A DNA stretch of 44,407 nt, taken from NCBI GenBank assembly GCA_013288705.1, contig JABDBI010000014.1:1-44407 (forward strand), given 5' to 3'. Origin of the DNA: Methanobacteriota archaeon. Its GTDB lineage: Bacteria > Myxococcota > UBA727 > JABDBI01. Of this stretch, positions 33,676 to 41,529 are shown in pieces. Each line of letters opens with the position of its first letter. Position 1 is the stretch's first letter. The notes beneath the pieces were generated by a model. The model saw nothing but the letters and a program-made list of their open reading frames with translations, ran no database searches and had not been told where the DNA came from. A program made the translations under genes and the position numbers.

Positions 33676-34652
33676 TGTGCGAAACGCTTATCGATTTTTC
33701 CTTGCTTTGACAACTGTAACGTTACCTCAATAGCACGTTGCTGCAGCTCGCTGGGGCGCTGCAGTATAAGTGATTGTTCTTTTGTCAATTGCCCGACGTG
33801 ACTGAGTAATTTCTCACCCGTTGGCATCACAAGTCGCTGGGCTATCTGACGAGACAAAAGTGACTCGTTCTCCGAAAGCGCACAAGCCAAGAAATATAAC
33901 CCTGCTTTTTGGTAAAGATCTTCAACATCACGAAATTCTGCACATACGGATCGTAGAAATGGCAAAATGGCGGGCTGGTTGAGTTTACGCACAACTGAAA
34001 TAGTGCGGATATCGTTAATGATCGCGTCTCGGACGGAGGCGGGAAGATGCTTGAGAAAGTTTGCCGTTTTGCGAATACCAAACTCAGCAAACGCATGAGC
34101 CAATTGTTCTAAGCCTGCGGTGCGAAAGAAGATGGCAAACTCATCACCAGTGAGCAGCGCAATATGTTGAAAGTCGAATTTGGATTTCGGTTCTTCATAA
34201 GGCATTGGTGCAAATTTAGACTCAAAGCACTTCAAGACAAGCGACGAAGTCTCTTTTGACATCACCGGCTTCGGAGGCAGCGTTTGTGACAGAACATCCG
34301 AGTTCTGCTCGAGAATCTTTTTGCGAAGAGTTTCTGGGAATGCACTCAAGACCAAATGCCGGATGAACAACGGTTCAGCAGCAAGCCCCGTCAAAAGCCA
34401 TGTCGGATCAATGGAAAATAAACGGGTTGGTGCCTGGTGCCTGAGAAGACGCTTGAGCTCAGCAACCAGGAGTGGAATGCGCCTCTTTCTATCAATTTCA
34501 AGCAGGGGTTGAATGACTTTATCCAGGTGGTAAGCTTCTTCTTGTGGCAAATGCACAAAGAGCTCTTTGTGCTGGCGACTACCAAACATAGCTAAGGCGA
34601 TGAGCAATCCTTGCTGCTCATTTGTGGTGGAGTCAAATTGTGGCGTTACCAA
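33657..34652 (-). CDS. FliG-like / SctK-position protein
   Basis: This 331-aa, wholly cytoplasmic, all-helical protein has no signal. Length and repeated right-handed helical modules resemble flagellar FliG (about 335 aa). The N-terminal part has KELFVHLPQEEAYHLDKVIQ, the middle FDFQHIALLTGDEFAIFFRT, and the third module ANFLKHLPASVRDAIINDI, followed by a helical end with IEVTLQLSKQGKIDK, reminiscent of FliG's terminal helix. Identity is low and no EHPQR or GGXGPXG loop is visible. The gene position next to sctJ is that of sctK in some T3SS operons. The start is TTG at 34652, 11 bp after the sctJ stop with a GAGGG site. It overlaps mltA by 19 bp. I would check it by structure prediction. Confidence 0.5.
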   Translation of the reverse strand: MVTPQFDSTTNEQQGLLIALAMFGSRQHKELFVHLPQEEAYHLDKVIQPLLEIDRKRRIPLLVAELKRLLRHQAPTRLFSIDPTWLLTGLAAEPLFIRHLVLSAFPETLRKKILEQNSDVLSQTLPPKPVMSKETSSLVLKCFESKFAPMPYEEPKSKFDFQHIALLTGDEFAIFFRTAGLEQLAHAFAEFGIRKTANFLKHLPASVRDAIINDIRTISVVRKLNQPAILPFLRSVCAEFRDVEDLYQKAGLYFLACALSENESLLSRQIAQRLVMPTGEKLLSHVGQLTKEQSLILQRPSELQQRAIEVTLQLSKQGKIDKRFAQCAPLT

Positions 34653-34663
34653 GTTGGCCCTCG

Positions 34664-35686
34664 CTAGCCGATCTGTGTGCCTTCATTCTGTTTAAGATCT
34701 TCTGCATCTCTCTGAGGTGGAGGTGTTTGAGTCGGTGAAGGTGGCAATGACATATTTGCTGCGCTCTCTGCTGCCACCAGTTTTGCTTTAAGCGAAAACG
34801 ATCGCCTGAGACCGAATATCCCAAGCGCAACACCCAAAACTGCGAGGCAGGCGAAAAGCCAAAGCAACGGCCCCACGTCGCTGGATTTCGATTTTTGAAG
34901 CGGCATTGTTGCGCGTGCAGGATGTTGGGAAGGGGGCATTGGTTCCATTGGGCCGGTGCTAGGCGTAGGAGGCGCGCTTATCGGAGTTGCCGCCGCCGGC
35001 GCAGTTGTCGTTGCTACTCCCGTGCCACCGCCTTTGGACCCGTTGGCTAGACGCATGGGAACATTGGCGGCCAATACGACGGTCACACTGGCTGGTGACA
35101 AATCCTCAACTGCAGAAGCTACCAAGTACTTGACGTCGTCAGCCGTCATGGAAGCATGTCCCTTATTATCGATTGGATTGTACACAATGGCTACCGATGC
35201 AGTCGCCTTAGGAGGAGCAGCATTAATGTCACGGATCGCGTTGGTATCAGGGAAAACAATCGCAACCCGTGCCTGAACAACACCAGGCAGAATCCTCAGC
35301 ATATTCTCAATTTCGCCTTGCATGGCCATCAGAAATTTTGCTTTTTCTTCATTTTGCGAGGGGATGATGTTCGACGAGCCCGGCGGATAAACCTGCGCTA
35401 GCCCAAGACTTGCTTGCCTCGGTAGCTTATTGTCGACCAAAATGCGCATGGCGCGCACTGCATCGGCAGCTTTAGCCGAGATGGTGTATGTGACAGTTCG
35501 GCCTGGAACAGAGGTTTTAATTGCCGCAATTTTTTGCGACTGCAACACCACCATGATTTCGTTTGCATCCGGTTCCGACAGATTGGCCACCAGATTTTCA
35601 TCAGCGGCACATGCAAACATGCCAAGAACAAGGCTGACCAGTATAAGAATGCGCGCGAGTTGTGTCATGGTGGACATATTAACCAT
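34664..35686 (-). CDS. sctJ: T3SS inner-membrane ring lipoprotein SctJ
   Basis: This 340-aa protein of the SctJ/YscJ/PrgK/FliF family forms the inner ring of a type III secretion basal body. A lipoprotein-like signal ends at MFAC (Cys near residue 26), then ENLVANLSEPDANEIMVVLQ, matching the opening of SctJ proteins. Two ring modules follow. The second contains ENMLRILPGVVQARVAIVFP and TADDVKYLVASAVEDL. A Pro-rich linker leads to a C-terminal membrane helix (LLWLFACLAVLGVALGIFGL, about 280-299) and a short cytoplasmic tail. FliF would be larger, with two membrane helices, so this is the non-flagellar type. Three ATGs compete as start. It begins 50 bp after tsf, in the same direction, and leads into the FliG-like gene. 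Confidence 0.9.
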   Translation of the reverse strand: MVNMSTMTQLARILILVSLVLGMFACAADENLVANLSEPDANEIMVVLQSQKIAAIKTSVPGRTVTYTISAKAADAVRAMRILVDNKLPRQASLGLAQVYPPGSSNIIPSQNEEKAKFLMAMQGEIENMLRILPGVVQARVAIVFPDTNAIRDINAAPPKATASVAIVYNPIDNKGHASMTADDVKYLVASAVEDLSPASVTVVLAANVPMRLANGSKGGGTGVATTTAPAAATPISAPPTPSTGPMEPMPPSQHPARATMPLQKSKSSDVGPLLWLFACLAVLGVALGIFGLRRSFSLKAKLVAAESAANMSLPPSPTQTPPPQRDAEDLKQNEGTQIG

Positions 35687-35736
35687 TTGCTAGGATAATT
35701 TCACTGTAGGAAGGAAAATAATTTCCTGATCAGCGA

Positions 35737-36681
35737 TCACATTCCGGTCATGCGCGCCACTTCTTGCGCAAAGTCATCGACTTTTTTCTCAATACCCTCG
35801 CCAACTTTGAAGCGGACAAAGCGTCCCACGGAGATTTTGCATTGCACGTCTTTAGACACACTCTCTATCAGCTTGCTGATCGATGTATCGGGATCTTTTA
35901 CGAAAGCCTGCTCGAGTAAGCACACTTCACTGTAAAATTTCTCGATTTTCCCATCTACAATACGGGGGACAATGTTCTCTGGTTTGCCCTGATCAAGCAC
36001 TTGTTGCCTGAAAATTGCTCTCTCATTTTCAACAATTTTTTGATCCAGCTGGCTTCTTTCAACGCATAGAGGGTGACTTGCTGCAATGTGCATAGCAAGA
36101 TCACGCGCAAGTGCTTTGACAGGCTCAGCGTGGCTCTTTGACGCATCCGCTAAGCGGAGCTCGACGATCACACCAATAGAACCACCACCATGGACGTAGC
36201 AGCCATAAGCATCGCCCCCTTCTAGGTGAGCCATGCGGCGCAAGGAGATTTTTTCGCCAATGGTCAAAATCTTATCTTGCAAAACAGCCTCAATCGTTTT
36301 GGCTTCGTCCTTCACAAAAGGGCGGTTGCCCAATTCTGCCCCATCAACAACACCGTTTTTGTCAAACTGAGTTGTTGGCGTGACGGCCGCTTGTTCACAA
36401 AGCTGACCAATCAATGTTTGAAACTCAGTATTGCGTGCCACAAAGTCAGTTTCGCAATTGAGTTCGCACATAGCTGCCACTTGGTCTTTGACCAAGACTG
36501 CAACAAGACCTTCAGCGGCAACGCGGCCAGCCTTTTTGGCGGCGGCAGCTAGACCTTTTTCGCGCAAGTATTGGATTGCTGCTTCCATATTGCCAGCTTC
36601 CGTGAGTGCCTTTTTGCAATCCATCATGCCCGCGCCGGTTTTTTCGCGCAGTTCCTTAACCATTTGTGGGGTGATTTGCAT
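35737..36681 (-). CDS. tsf: Translation elongation factor Ts
   Basis: This 314-aa protein recycles EF-Tu from GDP to GTP. The UBA-like N-terminus MVKELREKTGAGMMDCKKAL and the core AALCELNCETDFVARN (here MCELNCETDFVARN) are diagnostic. Two dimerisation subdomains and a C-terminal stretch with QVARMTGM-like ending (EVARMTGM) are complete. It follows rpsB by 25 bp, as in most bacteria, and the rpsB leader probably drives it. What is unusual is the next gene in the same direction, sctJ, after only 50 bp and no convincing terminator. Confidence 0.97.
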   Translation of the reverse strand: MQITPQMVKELREKTGAGMMDCKKALTEAGNMEAAIQYLREKGLAAAAKKAGRVAAEGLVAVLVKDQVAAMCELNCETDFVARNTEFQTLIGQLCEQAAVTPTTQFDKNGVVDGAELGNRPFVKDEAKTIEAVLQDKILTIGEKISLRRMAHLEGGDAYGCYVHGGGSIGVIVELRLADASKSHAEPVKALARDLAMHIAASHPLCVERSQLDQKIVENERAIFRQQVLDQGKPENIVPRIVDGKIEKFYSEVCLLEQAFVKDPDTSISKLIESVSKDVQCKISVGRFVRFKVGEGIEKKVDDFAQEVARMTGM

Positions 36682-36706
36682 TCAAAAACTCCGTTATATC
36701 TGTGCC

Positions 36707-37639
36707 TTAGGCGTGATGCGACGATGATAATTTGAGATCTGCACCGTCATCGTCATCCATGTCTGGCGCGAGTTCATCCGAGTCAAGCAGGGCGCCGTTG
36801 CCGTTTTTTACATGCTCGACGACATTATGAATGACATCAACTTGTGGCTGCTTGCGCTTGCCTTTTTTGGTGTGCTGTTTGGCGCCATTTGCTTCGCTTG
36901 GCGCTTCCTCATCAGCGATGTCGCCCTTGGCGCGTTTCTCCGCCAGTCGCTCTTGATACTGTGCTGCACCTTCCAAGCATGCATCAGCGACGCTGCTCAC
37001 AAAAAGTTTGACGGCACGGATGGAGTCATCATTGGCAGGAATAGGATGATCGATCACGTCTGGATCGCAGTTGGTGTCAACGGTCGCTACGACTGGAATA
37101 CCGAGCTTGCGTGCTTCGCATACAGCGATGTACTCCAGATTGGGATCAATAATAAAAACAGCACCGGGAAGTTTGCCCATGTCTTTTACACCGAGCAGAT
37201 TCTTCTCTAGCTTGCCCAGCTCTCGTGAGAGATTAATCACTTCTTTTTTTGGCAATTTTTCGAACGTCCCATCTTTGGACATTTCCTCAATGGAGCGCAT
37301 GCGGTCCACAGATTGCTTCACCGTTTTGAAGTTAGTGAGCATGCCGCCGAGCCAGCGGTTATTTACATAATGCTGTCCAGCGCGTTTGGCCTCTTCCGCA
37401 ATGATATCTTGTGCTTGTTTTTTTGTACCAACAAAGAGCACCTTTCCGCCATTTGCCACCAAGTTTACGACAAAGGTGTAGGCTTGCTTTAAAAGCGGCA
37501 CAGTCTGCTGCAGGTCGATGATGTGAATACCGTTACGGGGACCGAAAATGTACTTGGACATTTTTGGGTTCCAACGGCGGGTCTGGTGGCCAAAGTGGGC
37601 ACCAGCTTCGAGCATTTCTCGCATTCCTAGTTTTGACAT
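36707..37639 (-). CDS. rpsB: 30S ribosomal protein S2 with long C-terminal tail
   Basis: This 310-aa ribosomal protein S2 starts [20 protein letters not shown], with [40 protein letters not shown] and [16 protein letters not shown] all conserved. S2 proteins are usually 230-260 aa. Here about 65 extra residues follow the fold, first a Lys-rich [12 protein letters not shown] and then an acidic [10 protein letters not shown] tail. Such tails are variable across phyla and this one is probably disordered. It starts the rpsB-tsf-sctJ-fliG-like-mltA run and is preceded by a 216-bp leader/intergenic region after nadE. Confidence 0.97.
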   Translation of the reverse strand: MSKLGMREMLEAGAHFGHQTRRWNPKMSKYIFGPRNGIHIIDLQQTVPLLKQAYTFVVNLVANGGKVLFVGTKKQAQDIIAEEAKRAGQHYVNNRWLGGMLTNFKTVKQSVDRMRSIEEMSKDGTFEKLPKKEVINLSRELGKLEKNLLGVKDMGKLPGAVFIIDPNLEYIAVCEARKLGIPVVATVDTNCDPDVIDHPIPANDDSIRAVKLFVSSVADACLEGAAQYQERLAEKRAKGDIADEEAPSEANGAKQHTKKGKRKQPQVDVIHNVVEHVKNGNGALLDSDELAPDMDDDDGADLKLSSSHHA

Positions 37640-37657
37640 ATCTCACATCCTTTTTTT

Positions 37658-37670
37658 GCCCCTTTGGGGC
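37658..37670 (-). promoter_or_regulatory. Hairpin in the rpsB leader
   Basis: GCCCC-AAA-GGGGC (minus-strand reading) lies about 20 nt upstream of the rpsB ATG, just before the GGATG ribosome binding region, and is followed by an A run rather than U. That makes it unlikely to terminate rpsB transcription, and it could act in S2 autoregulation or as the end of a plus-strand transcript. The rest of the 37671-37855 gap shows no gene. A minus-strand GGGC-TTATG-GCCC hairpin is the only other structure I see. Confidence 0.4.
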
Positions 37671-37855
37671 TTTTGGGTTAAAACCTCCACACCATCCATG
37701 CACCGCCTTTGGCTCTCGCCATTGCGGCACCCTAGCAAGGCAACCTGTTTCTTGTGAGGACGATTCCAACGCAGAAACAGATCGGGTGTGTGCGTATTTG
37801 GGCCATAAGCCCAGTTGGTGTGTCTAACAACGTCAACTCGGCTTGGCAACAGGCT

Positions 37856-39514
37856 TTAGAGCGGATCAAACTTTTTTGCAATCGGCCACCTGCGTCCCAT
37901 GCCAAACACCCGTTCGGAGACCATCAGCGAAAAAGGCGCTTGGCGGCGTTTATATTCATTTCGATGCACCATCGAAATGATGCGCATCAGATCTTTGCGC
38001 GGAATTTGGGTTTCCTGCTCGATCTGCCGGACGGGCATCTCTTGATCGATATAACGGCTCAAAATGGCATCCAGCAAATCGTACGGGGGCAGGGTGTCTT
38101 GATCCGTTTGATTTTCTTTGAGCTCTGCGCTCGCGGGTTTCGTGATGCTTCTTTCGGGAATGCTGGGACCATTCGTGTTGAAGTGATGGGCAAGCCTGTA
38201 GACGTCTGTTTTATAGATGTCAGAGAGTGGGCCAAGCGCGCCGCACATGTCGCCATAGAGTGTGGAGTATCCTACGGATGTCTCACTCTTGTTGCCCGTG
38301 GTGAGCACCAAATAGTCGGTTTTGTTAGAGAACGCCATCAGCACCATGCCGCGTGCGCGTGCTTGTAGATTTTGGTCAGTGACATCGTCAGTATGCGTTG
38401 CGAATCCCGCCAACGGCGCGCTTAGTGCGTTCCGAAAAGAAGCCACCATAGGCTCTATAGGCACCGTATGAAGTTTGATGCCGAGGTTGTTGGCGAGTTC
38501 CTCTGCATCTTCCAGAGAGTGGTTAGAGGAGAATTTGCTTGGCATGCGAACGCCTAGTACGCGCTCTGGCCCAAGTGCGCGTACGGCGAGTGCAGCCGTT
38601 ACCGCCGAATCAATGCCGCCAGACAGGCCCACAATAGCGCCCGGACTGCGACATTTTTGCACATAGTCTCGAATACCGGTGATCAGGGCAAGGCTCAGCA
38701 TTTCCATCTCGTTGGGAAAGGGTCTCGCCTTTTCTTTTGCCTTAACCCCGATATCCACCAATAGCAAAGCCTCTTCGAACACGGGTGCGCGCGCCATTAC
38801 CTGACCATCCTCATCGATGGCAACCGAGCTTCCATCAAAAATAAGCTGGTCGTTGGCTCCGACTTGCCCCACCATGATTAGGGTGCGCTGGTGTTTCTTT
38901 GCCAGATGGGAAAACACTTGTTCTCGTAACAAGGGCTTCTTACGCGAGTAGGGGGATGCAGAGAGGTTTAAAATAATCTGTGCTCCCTGCCCGACGACTT
39001 CTTCAACAGGATTTTCCTGATAGCGTTGATGAGGCCAAAACTGCGGATCGTTCCAGGCGTCTTCGCAAATGGTAACGCCAAATATAACACCGCCGAGCTC
39101 CATGATGCCCTGCTCATCTTTTTGGCCCTTTGGCTCAAAATAGCGCTTCTCATCGAAAACGTCATAGTTCGGGAGCAGTGCTTTTTTGCCAATTACTTTT
39201 ACCTGTCCCTTGGTGCAAAGGACAGCGGCGTTCCAAAGTGGATTTTCGTTGGGCTGGTGATGGCGGACTGGAGCGCCGACCAGCACGGGAATTGGGGCAT
39301 GTCGGGCGATTTCGAGAAGGTGCTCTTCTATCTGATCAAGTAACTCCTGGCGGAACAGAAGATCTTGGGGTGGGTAGCCACAGATGGCAAGCTCGGGGAG
39401 AATGAGCAACTGTGCGCCTTTTTCGCTGGCTTGTTTGGCAAACGCCAAAATCCGCTCCGCATTTTGCGAGATAGCTCCTATCAGTGGATTGAACTGGCAC
39501 AAAGCGACGCGCAT
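37856..39514 (-). CDS. nadE: Glutamine-dependent NAD+ synthetase
   Basis: This 552-aa enzyme forms NAD+ from deamido-NAD. The N-terminal nitrilase-type glutaminase domain has the catalytic Glu in ILPELAICGYPPQDLL (about residue 45), Lys in ALLPNYDVFDEKRYF and Cys in GVTICEDAWND (about 150), so it can draw ammonia from glutamine. The C-terminal synthetase has the P-loop GLSGGIDSAVTAALA and TTGNKSETSVGY. The ATG at 39514 (MRVALCQFNPLIG) is preferred over an upstream TTG because the fold starts there. It follows the DUF4136-like lipoprotein gene by 31 bp on the same strand. Confidence 0.96.
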   Translation of the reverse strand: MRVALCQFNPLIGAISQNAERILAFAKQASEKGAQLLILPELAICGYPPQDLLFRQELLDQIEEHLLEIARHAPIPVLVGAPVRHHQPNENPLWNAAVLCTKGQVKVIGKKALLPNYDVFDEKRYFEPKGQKDEQGIMELGGVIFGVTICEDAWNDPQFWPHQRYQENPVEEVVGQGAQIILNLSASPYSRKKPLLREQVFSHLAKKHQRTLIMVGQVGANDQLIFDGSSVAIDEDGQVMARAPVFEEALLLVDIGVKAKEKARPFPNEMEMLSLALITGIRDYVQKCRSPGAIVGLSGGIDSAVTAALAVRALGPERVLGVRMPSKFSSNHSLEDAEELANNLGIKLHTVPIEPMVASFRNALSAPLAGFATHTDDVTDQNLQARARGMVLMAFSNKTDYLVLTTGNKSETSVGYSTLYGDMCGALGPLSDIYKTDVYRLAHHFNTNGPSIPERSITKPASAELKENQTDQDTLPPYDLLDAILSRYIDQEMPVRQIEQETQIPRKDLMRIISMVHRNEYKRRQAPFSLMVSERVFGMGRRWPIAKKFDPL

Positions 39515-39545
39515 ATCACACAACCTAGCAAAAGAGTTCGACTAA

Positions 39546-40121
39546 TCAACGACTTTCATCTTCTAAGCGAACTCTCCCCGCAAAGTTCTCACCCAAGTGC
39601 CGAATTAACAATCGAAGTGAATCATGTATGCGGTCGGGGCTTAATTCAACGGTACCTTCCCAGACAGGGATGCGTTTTCCGCGCTTAAATGCGCTTGCTT
39701 CGAATACGCGCAGGCGTGCTCGATCAATGCTGTAACTGTAAATCTGTGGAACAGGTTGGTAGCCCATTGTCGTCGTGTAGTAAGGATATCCTCCAATGTA
39801 GTCTACAGATGTGTAGGTTTCTGGAATGTATTGGTATCCTTGGTAGAAATATCTTTGCTCGGTGATCTTAGAAGTTAGCACCAAGTGAGCGTCTTCCAGT
39901 CGGGAAACCACATTCACACCAGCGGCGCTGAGCTCCCTGACCACCGCGGCTCGAAAATTAACCTCTGATACACTGACATCATCCCCAAGATAGACAAACA
40001 ACGGCTCGCTTCTGTCAAAACGGTAGCCCTCATCATGCTGGGCATAAACAAAAACCGTGCTATAGCATCCACCGCAGCTGACTAAAAAAAGAAGAAGTAT
40101 TTTTTTAATAAATTCATTCAT
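39546..40121 (-). CDS. Lipoprotein, DUF4136-like, unknown
   Basis: This 191-aa protein has signal MNEFIKKILLLFLVSCGGC, with the Cys near residue 19 as a probable lipid site (an earlier Cys at 16 is also possible). The mature part begins with strands suited to a DUF4136-like domain (FVYLGDDVSVSEVNFRAAVV, then LSAAGVNVVSRLEDAHLVLT). A Tyr/Gly-rich stretch follows (FYQGYQYIPE, GGYPYYTTTMGY), then a closing RLRVFEASAFKRGKRIPVWEG block typical of this group. Members are outer-membrane lipoproteins of unknown role. It is divergent from the lipase maturation factor gene across an AT-rich 31-bp gap. The start at 40121 is chosen because the longer frame would run into that gene. Confidence 0.7.
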   Translation of the reverse strand: MNEFIKKILLLFLVSCGGCYSTVFVYAQHDEGYRFDRSEPLFVYLGDDVSVSEVNFRAAVVRELSAAGVNVVSRLEDAHLVLTSKITEQRYFYQGYQYIPETYTSVDYIGGYPYYTTTMGYQPVPQIYSYSIDRARLRVFEASAFKRGKRIPVWEGTVELSPDRIHDSLRLLIRHLGENFAGRVRLEDESR

Positions 40122-40152
40122 ATAATCACAGATAAAATATATAATTTTAGAC

Positions 40153-41529
40153 ATGAATGGTCAAGCGATCTGCCTGCATTTGCTCGGTGTGGTCTATCTT
40201 TGCGCGTTTTCCTCTTTGCTATGGCAGGTACGGGGGCTTTACGCGCGGAGCGGCATTCTACCGATTAGGCAATTCTTACGATCGATAAGCCACGTGTATG
40301 GAAGGAGGCGATTTGTTGAGGTTCCCACGCTGTTTTGGCTTGGTACGGGAGACGGGTGGATTTTGTCTTTAGCCTGGGCCGGCACTTTGCTGTCTCTTCT
40401 TCTGCTCGCTGATGTTTATCCGGTGCTTATTCTCGCGCTTCTTTTTGCCTTGTACCTTTCCTTTGTGAGCGTTGGGCAAGATTTTCTATCGTTTCAATGG
40501 GATAGGTTGCTGCTCGAAGTTTCATTCTTGGCGTTCTTCTTTGCGCTGCAGACGCCACCATCTCCTTTGATGCTATTGGCTTGGTGGTTTTTGTTGGCGC
40601 GTTTGATGTGGTCGTCTGGCTTAGTTAAGTTTCTCAGCGGCGATCCAAATTGGCGAAATGGCAAAGCCCTTTGTTTTCATTACGAGACGCAGCCGCTGCC
40701 AAATCGCGTGGCGTGGTACATGCATCAGCTTCCGGTGTGGGCGCATCAAGCTTCGACGTTTGTGATGTTTGCCGTCGAGCTGTTGGTGCCATTTCTGATT
40801 TTTGGTCCATTTAGTTTTAGGTTCGTTGCATTTTGTGTTCTGATTTTTTTTCAGATTCTACTCATCGTCACGGGCAACTTTGCCTTTTTCAATCTTCTTA
40901 CCATTGCTATGTGCATGCCTTTATTGAGCAGCATAGTCTGGTCGAACCTGCTCGCGACGCCCCTCGGGATTTTGTGTGATATGGCGGGCTTGTTTTTCAT
41001 TGCGATCAATTGCGTCCAGCTCCTTCGTCTGGTTTGGCCGAAGCAATGGATGATTCGCTTTTTGCAGACGCCCGTGGTTTCCAATATATCAAGTTCGTAT
41101 GGGCTATTTGCTGTCATGACGACAGAGCGTCTAGAGTTGGTGATCGAAGGTAGCGATGATAAGATCTTGTGGCAGCCCTATGCGTTTCGACACAAACCAG
41201 GCAGAATGGACCGGCCACCGACGCAAATTGCGCCATTCCAGCCGCGCCTTGACTGGCAAATGTGGTTTGCCGCGCTCAGAGGTGGTTGGATCGATCCTTG
41301 GCTACGGCAGTTTTTGAACCACCTGCTTATGGGTTCTCCTCACGTTTTGGCGTTGCTAAAAGAAAACCCATTTCCGGTGCGACCGCCGAAATATCTGCGC
41401 ATCGGTGTGTATCGATACCATTTTACCGACCGGACAGCCCGACGAGAAACCGGTCAGTGGTGGCGACGGGTATTTATTGGACAGTTGCCACTACCGGAAG
41501 ATGGTCTGATGCATCCAAGGCCTCTTTAA
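40153..41529 (+). CDS. Lipase maturation factor family protein
   Basis: This 458-aa polytopic membrane protein resembles vertebrate LMF1/LMF2. About eight hydrophobic segments span the first 310 residues. Family landmarks include FLSFQWDRLLLEVSFLAFFF (about 115-134), LMWSSGLVKFLSGDPNWRNG, LCFHYETQPLPNRVAWYMHQ, and then the C-terminal soluble part FRHKPGRMDRPP, PRLDWQMWFAALR and VRPPKYLRIGVYRYHF. In animals the protein folds secreted lipases in the ER. In bacteria the role is unknown, perhaps folding or export of envelope enzymes. Its 3' end overlaps the convergent EEP gene by 56 bp. No lipase gene is adjacent. Confidence 0.93.
   Translation: MNGQAICLHLLGVVYLCAFSSLLWQVRGLYARSGILPIRQFLRSISHVYGRRRFVEVPTLFWLGTGDGWILSLAWAGTLLSLLLLADVYPVLILALLFALYLSFVSVGQDFLSFQWDRLLLEVSFLAFFFALQTPPSPLMLLAWWFLLARLMWSSGLVKFLSGDPNWRNGKALCFHYETQPLPNRVAWYMHQLPVWAHQASTFVMFAVELLVPFLIFGPFSFRFVAFCVLIFFQILLIVTGNFAFFNLLTIAMCMPLLSSIVWSNLLATPLGILCDMAGLFFIAINCVQLLRLVWPKQWMIRFLQTPVVSNISSSYGLFAVMTTERLELVIEGSDDKILWQPYAFRHKPGRMDRPPTQIAPFQPRLDWQMWFAALRGGWIDPWLRQFLNHLLMGSPHVLALLKENPFPVRPPKYLRIGVYRYHFTDRTARRETGQWWRRVFIGQLPLPEDGLMHPRPL

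Noticed and set aside
34664-35686. SctJ as flagellar FliF
   Set aside because: It has a lipoprotein-type signal, about 340 aa and a single C-terminal membrane helix. FliF is about 550 aa with two membrane helices, and no other flagellar gene is present.
37754-38368. 204-aa plus-strand ORF opposite the end of nadE
   Set aside because: Most of it mirrors the NAD synthetase domain, and the part outside nadE has no ribosome binding site or domain.
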